A stretch of 64,000 nt of DNA from Flaveria trinervia (lineage: Eukaryota; Streptophyta; Magnoliopsida; Asterales; Asteraceae): NCBI GenBank assembly GCA_025506515.1, contig CM046457.1:36962231-37026230 (forward strand). Reading direction: 5' to 3'. The stretch's first letter is position 1; each line of letters begins with the position of its first letter. Positions 1 through 11,900 of this stretch are shown here, piece by piece. The notes below the pieces were generated by a model. The model ran no database searches. It was not told the DNA's origin and worked only from the letters and a program-made list of their open reading frames with translations. A program made the translations under genes and the position numbers.

Positions 1-1
1 G

Positions 2-1622
2 GTGGACCCTAAGATTAGTTTCATAGGGGAAACCTTGGCTGAAGGCCCAGTGGCAGAACCTGAGACCCTTGTCTCACCATCAACAACTGCTGCAGAGGTC
101 CAAACTCCATCTGAGACACCTGCTGGTGAAGGTGTCTCTCAGCCTCTCTCTGGCCAGAGCATGGAAGCTACACCAAGCAATGAAGGCCAAGCCTCAATCC
201 ACCCTGAGTCACAAAGGTCTGTTGGTGACAAAGGGAAAAGGATAATGACTCCTGAGGAAATTGAGGAGGAAGAGAGAGAGAGGAAAAGGAGCTAAGGGGA
301 GAAAGTTCTTCTGGGTCATCAAATTTATGCAAGCTGCAATCAGGGCTGCCCCCAGACAAATACTCAAAATGATGAACAAAGGGCAGTCAGGATTAATTAT
401 TTACAGACCAGGAACTATGATGTTGATGAAATCATCTCCCTCCCCTTAGAAGAGTTGAATGAACTGGCTGACATGGAAGTGTCAAGAGAGATAAAGGAGA
501 AAGAGGATGCAAGGTTACTTCTCCAATTCAAAGAGGAGAGGAGACAGAAAAGACTTCACAAGCATACTCCCACTCTCTCTCCAGTTCAAGAAAGTCCTGC
601 ACAGGAAGATGTGGCTCCACAAGAACCTCAGGTAGATAAAGAAGAGGATAGAATCAAAATGATAAACTACCTGAGTGCCACAGGCTTCTATCAGGCAAAT
701 ACACTTCTTCCCCTGTCCTATGACTTCATTGAGTTCGAGTACTTAAAGCAACTTGAGCTTGAGTTAGTCAAAGAAAGAAAAACAACCAAAAGGAAGCTAA
801 GGGAAGAAGCTGCAAAGTCAAGAGCCATCATTCAAAAGAATGCAAAGAAGTCTGCTGACAGACAAAGAATGATGAGCTTCTTGAAGTCATATGGATTCTC
901 GGAAGGAGACTTGGTCCCATGTCTCTATCTACAATGGATGAGCATATAAGGGTAATCAAGCAGAAGATTAAAAGTGGTGAACTCATTGATTTGCACTCTC
1001 TTCCAAGTCAAGTCCCACCTGAAGTGGAGGTCAAGTTTGAACAACCAGAGACACCTGAACCAGAACCTCCAGCTGAGCCTCAGCAAACTTCATCTTCTGA
1101 TCCAAGACAGGGTCAAACTCCCTCTCCTTCTGAACCTGTGAGGGAGGAACCCCAACTGAGAAAGACACTGATGATCAACATGGTGCTGCAGACCAGTCTT
1201 CTCAGTTAAAGACATTAAAGAGGAAGAAGAAAATGGCCTCTAAACCAAAGACTAAAAAGAAGAAGCCAAAGTCATCTACCTCTACACCCCAGGCTGAATC
1301 AGATCAACCTGAGGAAGTGCATGATGAGGCAGCCCAATCAACTCCTATGCAAGTGGCTCCTCTAGCAACCGAGACACCCATCTTATCCTGGACTTACTCT
1401 ACCAATCCAGAAAGATGGAATGTTATCAGAGATCAAGGTGTTGAAAATGTCTACTCATGGCAAGACATAATCAACTTACCTCTGCATGATCTCTTTGAAA
1501 TGAGAAGATACTATGAGAGTCTTGATGATCCTGACCATCAAATGAAGAAAGGGATGGTCTTGATTATTCTGAAGACTACAAACATTAAAGATCTTCTAAG
1601 TGTTTTGGTAGCATCAGCCTAG
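2..1622 (+). pseudogene. Third (envelope-position) ORF of copia A, C-terminal part, frameshifted
   Basis: The reading frame is broken into successive blocks at 2-295, 261-449, 455-949, 919-1209 and 1233-1622. They line up with the third ORF of copia F (for example SETPAGEGVSQPLSG here, SETPAGEGASQPLSG in F). The protein is hydrophilic and Pro/Glu/Lys-rich, with a basic run (KPKTKKKKPK) near residue 5 of the last block and no signal peptide or membrane segment. ORFs in this position are called envelope-like in SIRE elements, but nothing here resembles a membrane glycoprotein. The final TAG codon is the start of the polypurine tract. Confidence 0.75.
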
Positions 1623-1630
1623 GGGGAGTT
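1619..1630 (+). other. Polypurine tract of copia A
   Basis: CTAGGGGGAGTT directly precedes the LTR start TGTAAGG. It is the expected plus-strand primer, and the same sequence stands beside the 3' LTR of copia F on the minus strand. Confidence 0.85.
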
Positions 1631-2421
1631 TGTAAGGATTCCTGAAGTCTGATGCAACCCAAAACTGCCTAAGTGTTTCAGCAACATGCACTAAGTACTG
1701 AAGTGAAGAATGCTTCGGAAGAATTACACAAAGCATTAGAAAATACTCTAAGTGTAATATCTTCCGAAGCCAAGACCAATATCTTCCGAAGCCTAACATG
1801 AAGTCTTCCGAAGCTTGAAGAGACAAAGTCTTCCGAAGCTTCAACCTATGAAGACAGATTTCTTCCGAAGACTTTTAGTACACATGCTTTATCTGATGTA
1901 CTGTTCCATAAAGCACCTTTTCCGCTGCGTCTCTGATAAGTCACCAACTTACAAGAGTTGGTGAAAAGGTCCATGCTTTTGGTAACTGTACATTGAGGTC
2001 TTGAGTCTGAAACTTTCCACTTTATGTACTTTATCCTTTTTATAATGTATAAGGATGTGAGCTATGGCATGTCATAGTCACAAGGTCAAAAGGCAGATAT
2101 GCCTTTTGATCCTACAATTGATTTTGTTAGTCTAGTCAATTGTATCCAGCTGGCTTTCATAGTATAGCCGGCTGTAGGTTGTAGTATAAGTATTCCAAGT
2201 TCTTGTATCTTTCGTATGCTTTGTAACACTTGTAAAAGAACTTGAGAAAGCAATATACTGCTCCCTTGAAAACTATACTCTCTTGTTCTGTCTCTTGCTT
2301 TACTTGTGTTCTCTGCATCACCTTTGGTTACCTAGTTCACTGTTTGATTAACGTTTAGTTAATCTTCTCATTGTGTTGTTGTGTTGTAATTGTGTTCAAG
2401 CCCTTGAACGATCCTGCTGCA
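1631..2421 (+). repeat. 3' LTR of copia A
   Basis: The LTR starts TGTAAGG after the polypurine tract and ends near GATCCTGCTGCA. The exact 3' base is uncertain by about 4 bp, because copia F ends GATCCTGCA. Positions 1720-1870 carry at least five copies of CTTCCGAAG or the one-armed form TTCCGAAGC. A TATA-like GTAGTATAAGTA lies near 2181. Its alignment with the LTRs of copia F identifies the family. Confidence 0.85.
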
Positions 2422-4680
2422 GAAATTGCTCACATTTGAGAGAGAGATAGAATAGAAACGAACTTCATCATCTGGAAAGCTCACTTATGATTTTGTACCA
2501 GGAAACACTGCCTTGGTAAGTCATAAGTCAGAGTATGCAGATCAGAATGCCACTATGATGACATATTGTTTCACCTCAACAATTCTAATCATACCTTTGT
2601 GAGTATTGATTGTCATTCTGGTAATAATAGTGACAAGCTGCTTTTATCATGGATGATTTGAAGGGCAATGCTCATGATGATTTTAGAAGAGATGATATTT
2701 AGCCAAATGCCTTTGATCAATATCAGATCTTAGAAATTCTACAAGAAGACTGGCATAAATTTCCTGGACTCTCTGACAAAACCAAGTCGGTTTTGACAAG
2801 AGCAGTTGAAGTGTCACAAATGCACAGGCTTGGACTTTGCAAGAGAGTGTAGATCAACTGGATCTAACACTTCTGCACCTTTTTGTGACTTTTCCAAATA
2901 ACATTCACAATTCAAAGGGCAACACTCTACTGGTTCTAGTCATTCATCACACCCTCAATCTCCTGCATATTTTGTTCCTTAGGTCAAATGCCATATCCTT
3001 ATCCTGCTATTATATGCCACAGTCAATCAAGTTCAAGCTCCTATAGTACCACAATCTCATGCACTACTAGAACCTCAACCATCTCCATCTCAATCACAAC
3101 CTCATCACAGCTTCTTCACACCTGGAGTCGTTGACTGGAGTAGCTTACCTGATAATTTTCTGGTCACACTGAGCTACTATGCTGGTGCTAGTCAGCATGG
3201 TTGTGAACACCCTTTTGGAAATCTTGCTCTCATGGCCCTGGAGTCTACTGAGGGTTCCTGTTCAAATGCATCTTCACAGGTAACTCAGGTATCTTCAGAG
3301 ACTAAAGCCAAGTTATGTTCTGAATCATGCATAGCTGCCTTTGTCTCTATTAGAGGCAAATGTAGCATTAATAAATCAAAAACTTGAGCTTGAGAAAACC
3401 ATTTTCAAAAGAAAAGCTGAGTATGAGTCTGCTCTTAACAGTAAAAGTGATGAGATTTATAAGCTTAAATGCCAATTAAATGATGAAAAGGCCAAGCTAG
3501 AGGTTATTCTGGAAGACCACAGGAGTCTCAAAGAAAAACTTGCAGTGACCCAAGTTGAGTGTGAACGCTGGGTCTCATCATGCAAGGATTTGAAATGCTT
3601 CTTAGCAAGCAAACTGCTTCAAATGTAAAGTTTGGCATTGGTTACAAGCATACTGCTCCACCAACAAACTTTACTCCTAACTCCATAGTTAAGTCTGAAA
3701 GTGAAAGCAATCTCCAAACCACATTATCGTGTGAGTCATTCTCCAATGATCTAAGATCAGAATGAAACCAGTGTTAAGATCTCAACAAATAAATTGACTA
3801 ATGGTCTAACTACTAAGACTCATATGAAGCTGAGTACTTCAGATGTTGTTCCTCAATGTACCCCAAGTACTGAAAGAGACCCAACATTTGAAAAGCATTT
3901 CAAATCAGTTGAAATACAAGACTAACAACTGCTGAGGAATCCATCAAACAGTCTATTAGGACAGATGGAAAACAATTGAATTACCACTCTTCAGCTATTA
4001 CAAATCCTTTAGTACCTAGTACTGATAGGAGGAAAGTACTAAAGATCACACCTTCAGTAGTTTCCACTTCAGTAATTAAGATGTCCAAGATGAAGAATAA
4101 ACCATGTGAAATTTGTGGTAAATTCAATCATCTATCTGATGAATGTTGGTACAAAAAGGGTTTAAAGTTCCAAGGGATGAGCTCATTAAACTAGAAATAA
4201 ATAAAATGAAAACTGAGTTTGAGACCAAGTTTGTACCACAATCATCTCAACCTGATAAACCCAAGGCCTTACCCAAATCCACTAAGAAGGATGCGATTAT
4301 CAGAAGACAGCTGATATTGTTCCTCATGATAAATAAGTCTGTGAAGTCTAAGAAGGAGGAAATTGTGGGTCACAGGAACTCATCAAAAACAAGCTCTGGA
4401 GTGTCAAATGAACTGAAAGCTTGAGCTTCAAATTAGACACAGCTTGTTATGATGGTTCAGCATCTGTTGGGGAGAGTTAACCAACTTGAAGCCCATGTGA
4501 TCAAACCACTGGAGAGGAATTCCAGGCCCAAATCCATTTCAGCACCATCTCCATCTTCATCACTGTTAATCATGAGAAACCAGCTATGGTTAAATCTGTT
4601 GATAAAGTCAGTCCCAAAACCAAAAAGGTTTGGGTCTCCAAAGCTAACTAGTTTCTTGTGATTGTGCAGGGTTCTTAGCA
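2422..4680 (+). pseudogene. Gag of copia B, degenerate
   Basis: Gag would form the virus-like particle and bind RNA. Two zinc knuckles mark it. The first, 2812-2850, has C-x2-C and a final Cys, but the His is replaced by Asp (GLDFAREC). The second, 4105-4146, is intact CCHC (CEICGKFNHLSDEC). Between them, 3341-3628 encodes a Leu/Lys/Glu-rich coiled coil. Many stops separate the blocks, and the N-terminal gag is truncated at the junction with copia A. Confidence 0.75.
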
Positions 4681-5156
4681 TGCCAAAGAAGCATCTGGTA
4701 TGTGGACAGTGGAGGATCCATGCACATGACGGGAGTAGCTCTCTTCTTCATGATTACTCTCAGGGAAAGAAGGGATTTGTCTCATTTGGAAATGATGCTA
4801 AAGGTTACATCATTGGAAAGGGATTTGTGTCTAATGGAGATATTAGATTTGATGATGTCAACCATGTGGAGAATCTCAAATACAATCTGTTGAGTGTCAG
4901 TCAGATGTGTGAGAAAGGACATGTCGCTCTTTTCACAAGCCAGAACTGTAGGATTCTGTCTTCCAAGGTTCTGAGCCTGATTGACAAAGTACTGGATGAT
5001 AATACTCTCCTGAAGGCTAACAGGATAGGAAGAGTATATGCCTTGGATCTGTCAAAGAAAATTGAGTTAAGAGGCCATGCTTGTTCTCCAAGGCCTCTCT
5101 CCAAGAATCTAAACTGTGGCATAGAAGGTTGGGTTATGTTAATCTCAAAAACATGA
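4662..5156 (+). pseudogene. Protease and GAG-pre-integrase segment of copia B, frameshifted
   Basis: The aspartic protease active site is WYVDSGGSMHMTG, with the DSG codons at 4705-4713. Just after MTG the frame changes by indel, and the protein continues as LLHDYSQGKKGF and NLKYNLLSVSQMCEKGH, the conserved segment between protease and integrase in copia polyproteins. The catalytic triplet is kept but the frame is not, so no active protease is expected. Confidence 0.8.
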
Positions 5157-6364
5157 ATCAGCTGATCCACAAGAGTTTAGTGAGAGGTCTTCTAATAAAG
5201 GAGTTCAATTGTGATGAAATCTGCACTGCATGCTTAAAAGGGAAACAACATAAAGTTTCATTCCCAACCAAAGAAGAATCCAAGTCTAATGCTTGCTTAC
5301 AACTACTGCACATGGATCTTTTTGGTGTTGTGAAGGTAATGAGTATGGCAAAAAAGAAATACTGTCTGGTAATTGTGGATGATTACTCTAGATATATATG
5401 GACCTTCTTCTTGCATTCAAAGGATGAGGCTGCTCAATCCATTATGAACTTTGTGTTACACGTTGAGAAGCAGTATTCCGTACCAGTTAAGTGTGTGAGG
5501 AGTGACAATGGTACTGAATTCAGAAACCACACTCTTGATGAGTTTTACTGGTCAAAGGGAATCAAGAGGCAGTATAGCATCCCAAGGACTCCAGAGCAAA
5601 ATGGAGTAGCGGAGAGAAAGAACAGGACCCTCATTGAAGCTGCAAGATCCATGTTGGCTGATTCTGCTCTGCCACTGACCTTTTGGGCTGAAGCTGTCAA
5701 TACAGCCTGCTATGTACACAATAGAGCCTTAGTAAATCAGAGGTTGATGAAAACTCCTTATGAAGTTTTACATCATTTAGCCCCTTTGATTTCATTCTTT
5801 AGAGCATTTGGGTGTCCCTGTTACATTCTCAACACAAAGGATCAACTCAAAAAGTTTGATTCTAAGGTGGATGCAGGGTATTTTGTTGGGTATTCATCCA
5901 CTTGCAAGGCTTATAGAGTATTCAACTGTCGGACAAAGATAGTTGAAGAAACCTTGCATGTGAAGTTCAATGAATCCCCTAAGGATACAATTCCACAAAA
6001 CCCTGTGGAATTGTTTGATCTGGACATTCTGCAATATGTTCCTTATCAACCACCTGCTGTTGCAGATCATATGAATCCATCATCTTCTGTAACTAGTCAT
6101 CCATCTGGTGTTACTGTTGATGATGAAGATATGAGTAATCATCTTTTCAAGTTTAGTGATCAACTGCCTGATTCAGCTAGACCTGATGTTCCTGTAGCTT
6201 CAGTAGCACAATCCACAACAAATGTTGATGAGATTTCTACAACTTCAACTTCCTTTGAATTACCATCTACTGATTGTTTTAAGGAAATGCTTCACCATCA
6301 CCATCTGTTGCTGTTGAGCCTGCTACAAACACTTGCACAGATCTTATTGTGTACCAAGATCTGA
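5081..6364 (+). CDS. Integrase of copia B (zinc-binding domain and DDE core), 427-codon open frame
   Basis: Integrase joins element cDNA to target DNA. The H-H-C-C zinc-binding domain is visible: LWHRRLGYVNLKNMN around residues 11-25, then CTACLKGKQHK. In the core I see the first Asp in VIVDDYSRY, the second in RSDNGTEF and the Glu in GVAERKNRT, so all three acidic residues are present. The C-terminal part has the copia-type FGCPCYILN and AGYFVGYS motifs. The M at 5081 is only the first Met after a frameshift; the natural protein is a longer gag-pol polyprotein. This is the best preserved integrase in the window. Confidence 0.85.
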   Translation: MFSKASLQESKLWHRRLGYVNLKNMNQLIHKSLVRGLLIKEFNCDEICTACLKGKQHKVSFPTKEESKSNACLQLLHMDLFGVVKVMSMAKKKYCLVIVDDYSRYIWTFFLHSKDEAAQSIMNFVLHVEKQYSVPVKCVRSDNGTEFRNHTLDEFYWSKGIKRQYSIPRTPEQNGVAERKNRTLIEAARSMLADSALPLTFWAEAVNTACYVHNRALVNQRLMKTPYEVLHHLAPLISFFRAFGCPCYILNTKDQLKKFDSKVDAGYFVGYSSTCKAYRVFNCRTKIVEETLHVKFNESPKDTIPQNPVELFDLDILQYVPYQPPAVADHMNPSSSVTSHPSGVTVDDEDMSNHLFKFSDQLPDSARPDVPVASVAQSTTNVDEISTTSTSFELPSTDCFKEMLHHHHLLLLSLLQTLAQILLCTKI

Positions 6365-7056
6365 AGAATCACCCTATGTCTCAAATCATTGGTGATATCA
6401 ATGCTGGCGTTTCAACAAGAAGTCAATTGTCAAATTTCTGCTTCTATGCTCTCTTTATTAGTCAGCAAGAGCCAAAGAACTATCACATTGCTTTAAGGGA
6501 CAATGGATGGGTTGAAGCCATGCAGCTTGAGCTTCTTCAGTTCAAGAAACAGCAAGTGTGGGAACTGGTTCCTCTACCTCTAGGTAAGTGTGCAATAGGC
6601 ACTAAATGGGTGTTTAGGAACAAAACTGATGAAAATAGGCTTATTGTTAAGAACAAGGCCAGACTGGTTGTACAGGGGTTTTCACAAGAGGAAGGTATTG
6701 ATTATAATGAAACCTTTGCCCCTGTAGCCAGACTGGAAGCAATTCGATTGTTTTTAGCTTATGCTGCTTATCACAACCTTAAAGTTTTTCAAATGGATGT
6801 CAAAAGTGCATTTTTGTATGGGAAAATTAAAGAAGAGGTTTATGTATGTCAAGCACCAGGTTTTGAGGACAATAAACATCCTAATTGGGTGTATAAGCTT
6901 GACAAGGCTCTCTATGGGTTGAAACAAGCTCCTAGAGCCTGGTATGAGACATTATCAAACTTTCGTCTGGGAAATAATTTCACTAGAGGCTCCATAGATA
7001 AGACTTTATTCATTAAGAAAGCTGGGCAGCATAATCTACTTGTTCAAATTATGTAG
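6349..7056 (+). CDS. Reverse transcriptase of copia B, fingers and palm
   Basis: Copia-type RT (RVT_2). Motifs in order: WVEAMQLELLQFKKQQVWELV near residue 53, GTKWVFRNK, ARLVVQGFSQEEGIDYNETFAPVAR, QMDVKSAFLYG with the first catalytic Asp, and VYKLDKALYGLKQAPRAWYETL. The frame ends at 7056 because one T is lost just before the YVDD motif, which is readable in another frame at about 7050-7060. It follows integrase directly, as in Ty1/copia. Confidence 0.85.
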   Translation: MYQDLKNHPMSQIIGDINAGVSTRSQLSNFCFYALFISQQEPKNYHIALRDNGWVEAMQLELLQFKKQQVWELVPLPLGKCAIGTKWVFRNKTDENRLIVKNKARLVVQGFSQEEGIDYNETFAPVARLEAIRLFLAYAAYHNLKVFQMDVKSAFLYGKIKEEVYVCQAPGFEDNKHPNWVYKLDKALYGLKQAPRAWYETLSNFRLGNNFTRGSIDKTLFIKKAGQHNLLVQIM

Positions 7057-7996
7057 ATGATATTATTTTTGCATCCTCTGATCCATAGTTGTGTGATGCC
7101 TTTACAAAGTTGATGAAACAGAAGTTTGAAATGAGTGCCATGGGAGAATTACAGTTCTCTCTGGGTTTGCAAATCAAACAAAAGGCTGATGGAATTTTCA
7201 TTCATCAGTCCAAATACACAAAAGATCTTTTGGAAAAGTTTGATTTACAAAAGTGTAAGCCTGTTCTACTCCCTTGTGCAACACCACACAAATGGATACA
7301 GATCAGAAAGGTAAAGTGGTTGATAAAACACTTTACAGATGTATGATTGGGTCCTTGATGTACTTAACAGCTTCTAGACCAGATATTATGTTTGCTACAT
7401 GTGTTTGTGCTAGATTTCAGGCTGCACCTAAGGAGTCTCATTTGATTGCAGTCAAGAGGATCTTTAGATATTTGCAAGGCACTCCATCTCTAGGTTTATG
7501 GTATCCTACTAGACATTCTGGTAAATTAGTTGCTTTTTCTGACAGTGACTATGCAGGGTGTAAGTTGGCAAGAAAGTCCACTTCTGGAGGATGCCAATTC
7601 TTAGGCAACTGCTTGATTTCTTGGCAGAGTAAGAAGCAGACCTCAGTTGCTACATCAACTGCTGAAGCGGAGTACGTTGCTGTTGCAAGCTGTACATCTC
7701 AGGTACTCTGGCTTCAAAACCAATTATTGGATTATGGCATAACAGAGACTAAGACCCCATTGTTAATGGACAGCTCTTCAGCTCTTTGTATTGTCAAGAA
7801 TCCTGTCCAGCACTCTAGGACTAAACATATTGAAATCAGACACCATTTTATTAGAGATTGTTTTGAAAAAGGTCTGATTGATCCAAAATTTGTTCCTAGT
7901 GCTGATGAGCTTGTAGACATTTTCACTAAGCCCTTGGATAACACAACTTTCCAAAGCCTAGTGTTAAGGCTTAGTTTATTATTGTCATATATATAA
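7050..7996 (+). pseudogene. RT C-terminus and RNase H of copia B
   Basis: After the frameshift the peptide reads YVDDIIFASSDP and then meets a stop. The connection domain follows (MSAMGELQFSLGLQIKQ), then one more frame change at about 7300. RNase H follows with SDSDYAGCKLARKSTSGGC (first Asp), STAEAEYVA (Glu) and MDSSSALCIVKNPV (third Asp); the usual copia ending FTKPLD is at residues about 215-220 of the last block. All RNase H acidic positions are readable. The stop at 7996 is the end of pol. Confidence 0.8.
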
Positions 7997-8943
7997 GTAC
8001 TTTATTTGTTAAAACAATTGATGTAGTTACAACAGCTGATATAGCTACAACTACTGTTGTCAGAAATACAAATACGTACTGATGTCCTATGAAACATCTG
8101 AAAACAGATGAAAACGTTTGATGAGTACGTGTTGAGGACAGTATGAAACAGCTAAAAAGCAATGAATTGACGACAACTACTGATGAGCCTTTTTGTCTTC
8201 AGTAGTTTCCCAACTACTGTTTCTTTCCAAACAACTGAAGCAAAACCATGTCTTCAGTAGTTTCACAACTACTGATGACTAACACCAAGTCTTCAGTTGT
8301 TTACAACAACTGATGGTAAAACCAAAGTCTTCAGTAGTTTCCCAACTACTAATGACTAATACCAAGCCTCAGTTGTTTCATCACCTACTGATGAGCCTTT
8401 TTGTCTTCAGTAGTTTCCAACTACTGTTTCTTTCTAAACAACTGAAGCAAAACCATGTCTTCAGTAGTTTCACAACTACTGATGACTAACACAAAGTCTT
8501 CAGTTATTTACAACAACTGATGGTAAAACCAAAGTCTTCAGTAGTTTCCCAACTACTAATGACTAATACCAAGCCTCAGTTGTTTCATCACCTGAAGTCA
8601 AAACTGTCTTCAGTAGTTTTATAACTACTGATGACTAAATCTTCAGTAGTTTTATAACTACTCATGACTAAATCAGAGACTTTAGTTGTTTCAACGTCTG
8701 ACGGTTAAAACCAAGTCTTTAGTTGTTTTATAACAACTGCTGATCACACCAATACGGTTAGTCATTCCAAACCTCTGAAAGTTAATACAACGTCATCAGT
8801 AGTTTCAACAGCTGATGACTAACACCAAAACCTTAAGTGGTTTTCTAACCCTACCCTTTAAATACCTTATCCCACCTTGAGAGTTTTTACTTTCTTCTCT
8901 TCTCAAACTTCACGTTCAAAAACTCTGTAACCTCTCTTCATCA
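7997..8943 (+). promoter_or_regulatory. Spacer between pol and third ORF of copia B: palindrome array and TATA-like box
   Basis: No coding potential. From about 8160 to 8840 it holds more than a dozen copies of CAGTAGTT facing AACTACTG, in units like cagtagtttcccaactactg. These form short hairpins and are tandemly amplified: the blocks at 8190-8360 and 8405-8590 repeat each other. At 8858 there is TTTAAATACC, then a pyrimidine-rich stretch, and the ATG of the third ORF at 8944. The same CAGTAGTT motif and a TATA box at 13339 occur in the LTR of this element. This looks like an internal promoter (inference). Confidence 0.5.
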
Positions 8944-11900
8944 ATGGCGACCATGTAACTAAAACCTCGACACAACTGTGTTGCAGATCTCACAAAATCG
9001 CCATACTGGACCAAGTTTCACAACGCCATTGATTTAATGGTTCAGTCACCTTACAAAATGGCTTTTCTGTTAAATCCCACCATATATGCCGAATCTCTTA
9101 ACCAATTCTGGACAAACGTCACTCTTGTCTCTGAGGAGAATGACACAGAGTCTCTTCAATTGTTTGTCCATCGTCAAAAAGTGGTCATTACTCCAGACAT
9201 TCTTCGCCAAACCCTCAATCTGGATGATGCCACTTTCCCAACTGGTTATCCAAAGGGCACAATCGATCAATCATTTGCCCAGCATGGATACCAAGGTAAC
9301 CTGAGTGTATTTACCATATTGAAGAAACATTTCCTGGATGCCGAACGTCTTATCTTTCACCTGGTAAATGTCTGCCTTGCCCCCAAGACTTCATCATGGG
9401 ATCAAATGTCCACAAGGTGGTAACAGGTAATGTACTCCATCCTTGAGCAACAACCTCTAAATTTGTCTGAAATACTCTTTTTAGAGCTCAAGGATATGGC
9501 CCAAAAACAACTTGCTAACCGTTGGATATTATATCCTCGGTTCATAATGGCCATAATTGAAAACCAGCTTCAAGCTGAGGGACTTGTTGGCCTGGGAGTC
9601 CCTGCTACGGCTGTATTGCCTGAAGTATACTCTCGGCACAACTCTGACCAATCACTAAAAATGGCTGCCAAGCTGCGCAAACCCACGCAGCTAGAACCCA
9701 CAGCCACCACCTCCAAATCCAAAGTGCCCACCAAACCCACTAAAAAGAAGACTAAAAAGGCTACTCAGGGAAATGAGTCCCCTAAGGATGCCCCTGCAAC
9801 ACAAACGCAGGCTATATCCACTGGTTATAACCCCTTAGTGGATACAAGGACTTCATCAGCCACAGCCGCTCAGGATTCCTCTCAAAAGGAGCCTGCAGCA
9901 ACCAAAGAAGGGGTACCCACTAATATGGATCTTCCTCATTTGAGGAGATTGCCATTGAAGAGCACCATTCTCCCCAGGTGCATACTGCTTTTACCCCATC
10001 TCCCACTGCAACCGCCCCACAAAGTCCTACTATCATTATTGCAAACGTGCTGACTCAGCTGCATGCCTCTCCTCCGCCCTAACAAACACCAACAAAGGGG
10101 AAAACCACAGCAATTGAGGAAGAGGATCAACATGCTTCTGACAGCCCACAGCACAAGGGTTTAACTGTTCTATCTCCTAGTGTGGATATGGAGACCAGAA
10201 CATCTAGTGAGGCTGCCACCTCTTCTGAATCAACACATGATCAAACTGAGGCTGGTAACATTGCTAAGACCTCACCAGAGGCAACAGCTGATGAAGGACA
10301 TCGTCCTGAGGCTGGAAGTCCCCAGTTCCAAGAAAAAGGGGCACATGCTAAAACTGGTCTACACCTAGTGCATGTACATCCTGCTACAAGCAGGAGGTCA
10401 GGTGATTCAGCATCGCTGATGATGACCTGTGCTTCTTTTATGATGTTCTGGCCCAGAACACAATTCTTGAGGAAGAAGTCAGTAGAGTACACAGACTACT
10501 TGACCAATTCTCTCAAAAAGCAAGTCCATCTGCCACCAACATAAACCCACAGATGGCACCTTCACCTGAAGGTCTCCCACACACTCAGCCACTCAAAACA
10601 TCCAAGCCACCAGCTTCTATTTCTGGCACTGCTTCTCAGGGACAGAACCCCTCTGAGCAAACATCTGCTATCTTTCAGCAATCCCTACCACTCATCACCC
10701 CAATGATCACAGACATTGTGATCAAAACCATGGATGAGAGGCTTCCCTCTATCATACAACCCCTGGTGGAGGAGATTGTGAGCACAAGGCTTTCTGCTTC
10801 TCAAACCCTTGCAACCAATGCAACCAAAAAGGGGGAGAGTCAGTCAGTGAAGCAAAGAGGAAGAGCATAGAGGGGAAGAAAGAAAAGGAGACTGAGAAGG
10901 AAGAGGAGTTTGTGAAGGGAGCTGACATTGATCAAGTGGGTGAAAGTCACAAAGACTTTCATGTCACATATAAGAAGAGGAAGGTTGAAGGAAAAGAAAA
11001 AGAACTCGAACTCGATGAGATGATCAAAATGGCGCATGCTACACACAGTAAATCAATGGACTCCATTATTGATCAACTGTATAGACAGGGGTTCGATACT
11101 GCACAGCTTTACTTAGAGATTAGGAGACTTGAAGTTGAAGAAATTAACTCAAGATGGGCAAGTTATGATGCATTAGAAAGAGAAAGACTAGAGATCATGA
11201 TCAAATTCATTGCAAAGTACCTTGGGAGATCGTTGATCGAGATTAAGTCATGGACCAGGGACAGTATCTTGGCAATAACCACCAAGATCTGTTCGTCAGA
11301 AGCATACACTAAGGGATTGGTGATTGAAGCACTAAATGAGGCAGGTGCTGGGAACAGAAAGGAACTAGCTAAACACTCAAAAGCCTCACTCACTACAAGA
11401 ATGCTAGAACAACCTGCAAAACCTCCCACTTCAAAATCACCACTACCACAACCCACTAAACCAATTCCTTTACCCTCAAAACCAACAGCCGATGATGCAC
11501 CCAAGAAGAAGAAGAGAAGGGTGTTGAGGCTAGAAGAAGAAGAAGAAGAGGATGATGAGGAAGAAGAAAGGCTGCCTCTTTCCGCAGTCCTAACTTTGCC
11601 TAAAGCCAAACCTATGCCCATCACTCCCACCTCACAGATGGAAGCTGTGAGAGTAAAGATAGAAGAAGAACAGCAGCAAAAGCTTCATGATGATGAGATG
11701 TTGAAAAGCATAGACAAAACTTATGCTGCTTCTTCATCAATAATCAGTATGAAGAAAGAAGCTCTGAGATTGTACACCCTTGCTAACACATTTCAATATC
11801 AAAAGGAAAAGGTGAGAATATGGCCTGATCCTAGGGTGGCTCATAGAATTGTGAAGAAAGACATTCTTTCGAGATACAAGGGCAAGTAAAAAGGATTGTA

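Larger units (their letters stand above)
1..2421 (+). mobile_element. Copia A: 3' end of a SIRE-like Ty1/copia retrotransposon
   Basis: Only the end of the element lies in the window: the C-terminal part of the long third ORF, a polypurine tract and the 3' LTR. The LTR and ORF match the complete copia F on the minus strand (37066-50377), including the CTTCCGAAG palindromes and the LTR end GATCCTGC. No primer binding site follows the LTR, so it is a 3' LTR. The sequence just beyond is gag of another copia element (B), so A probably inserted there. The 5' end and target duplication are outside the window. Confidence 0.85.

Noticed and set aside
8160..8840. CRISPR-like regular repeats
   Set aside because: Repeats are short, irregular and palindromic, with no unique spacers of constant size, in a plant retrotransposon.
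11163..11630. 155-codon minus-strand frame with a Ser run
   Set aside because: Antisense of the acidic GAA-rich stretch in the copia B third ORF; the plus frame has the homology.
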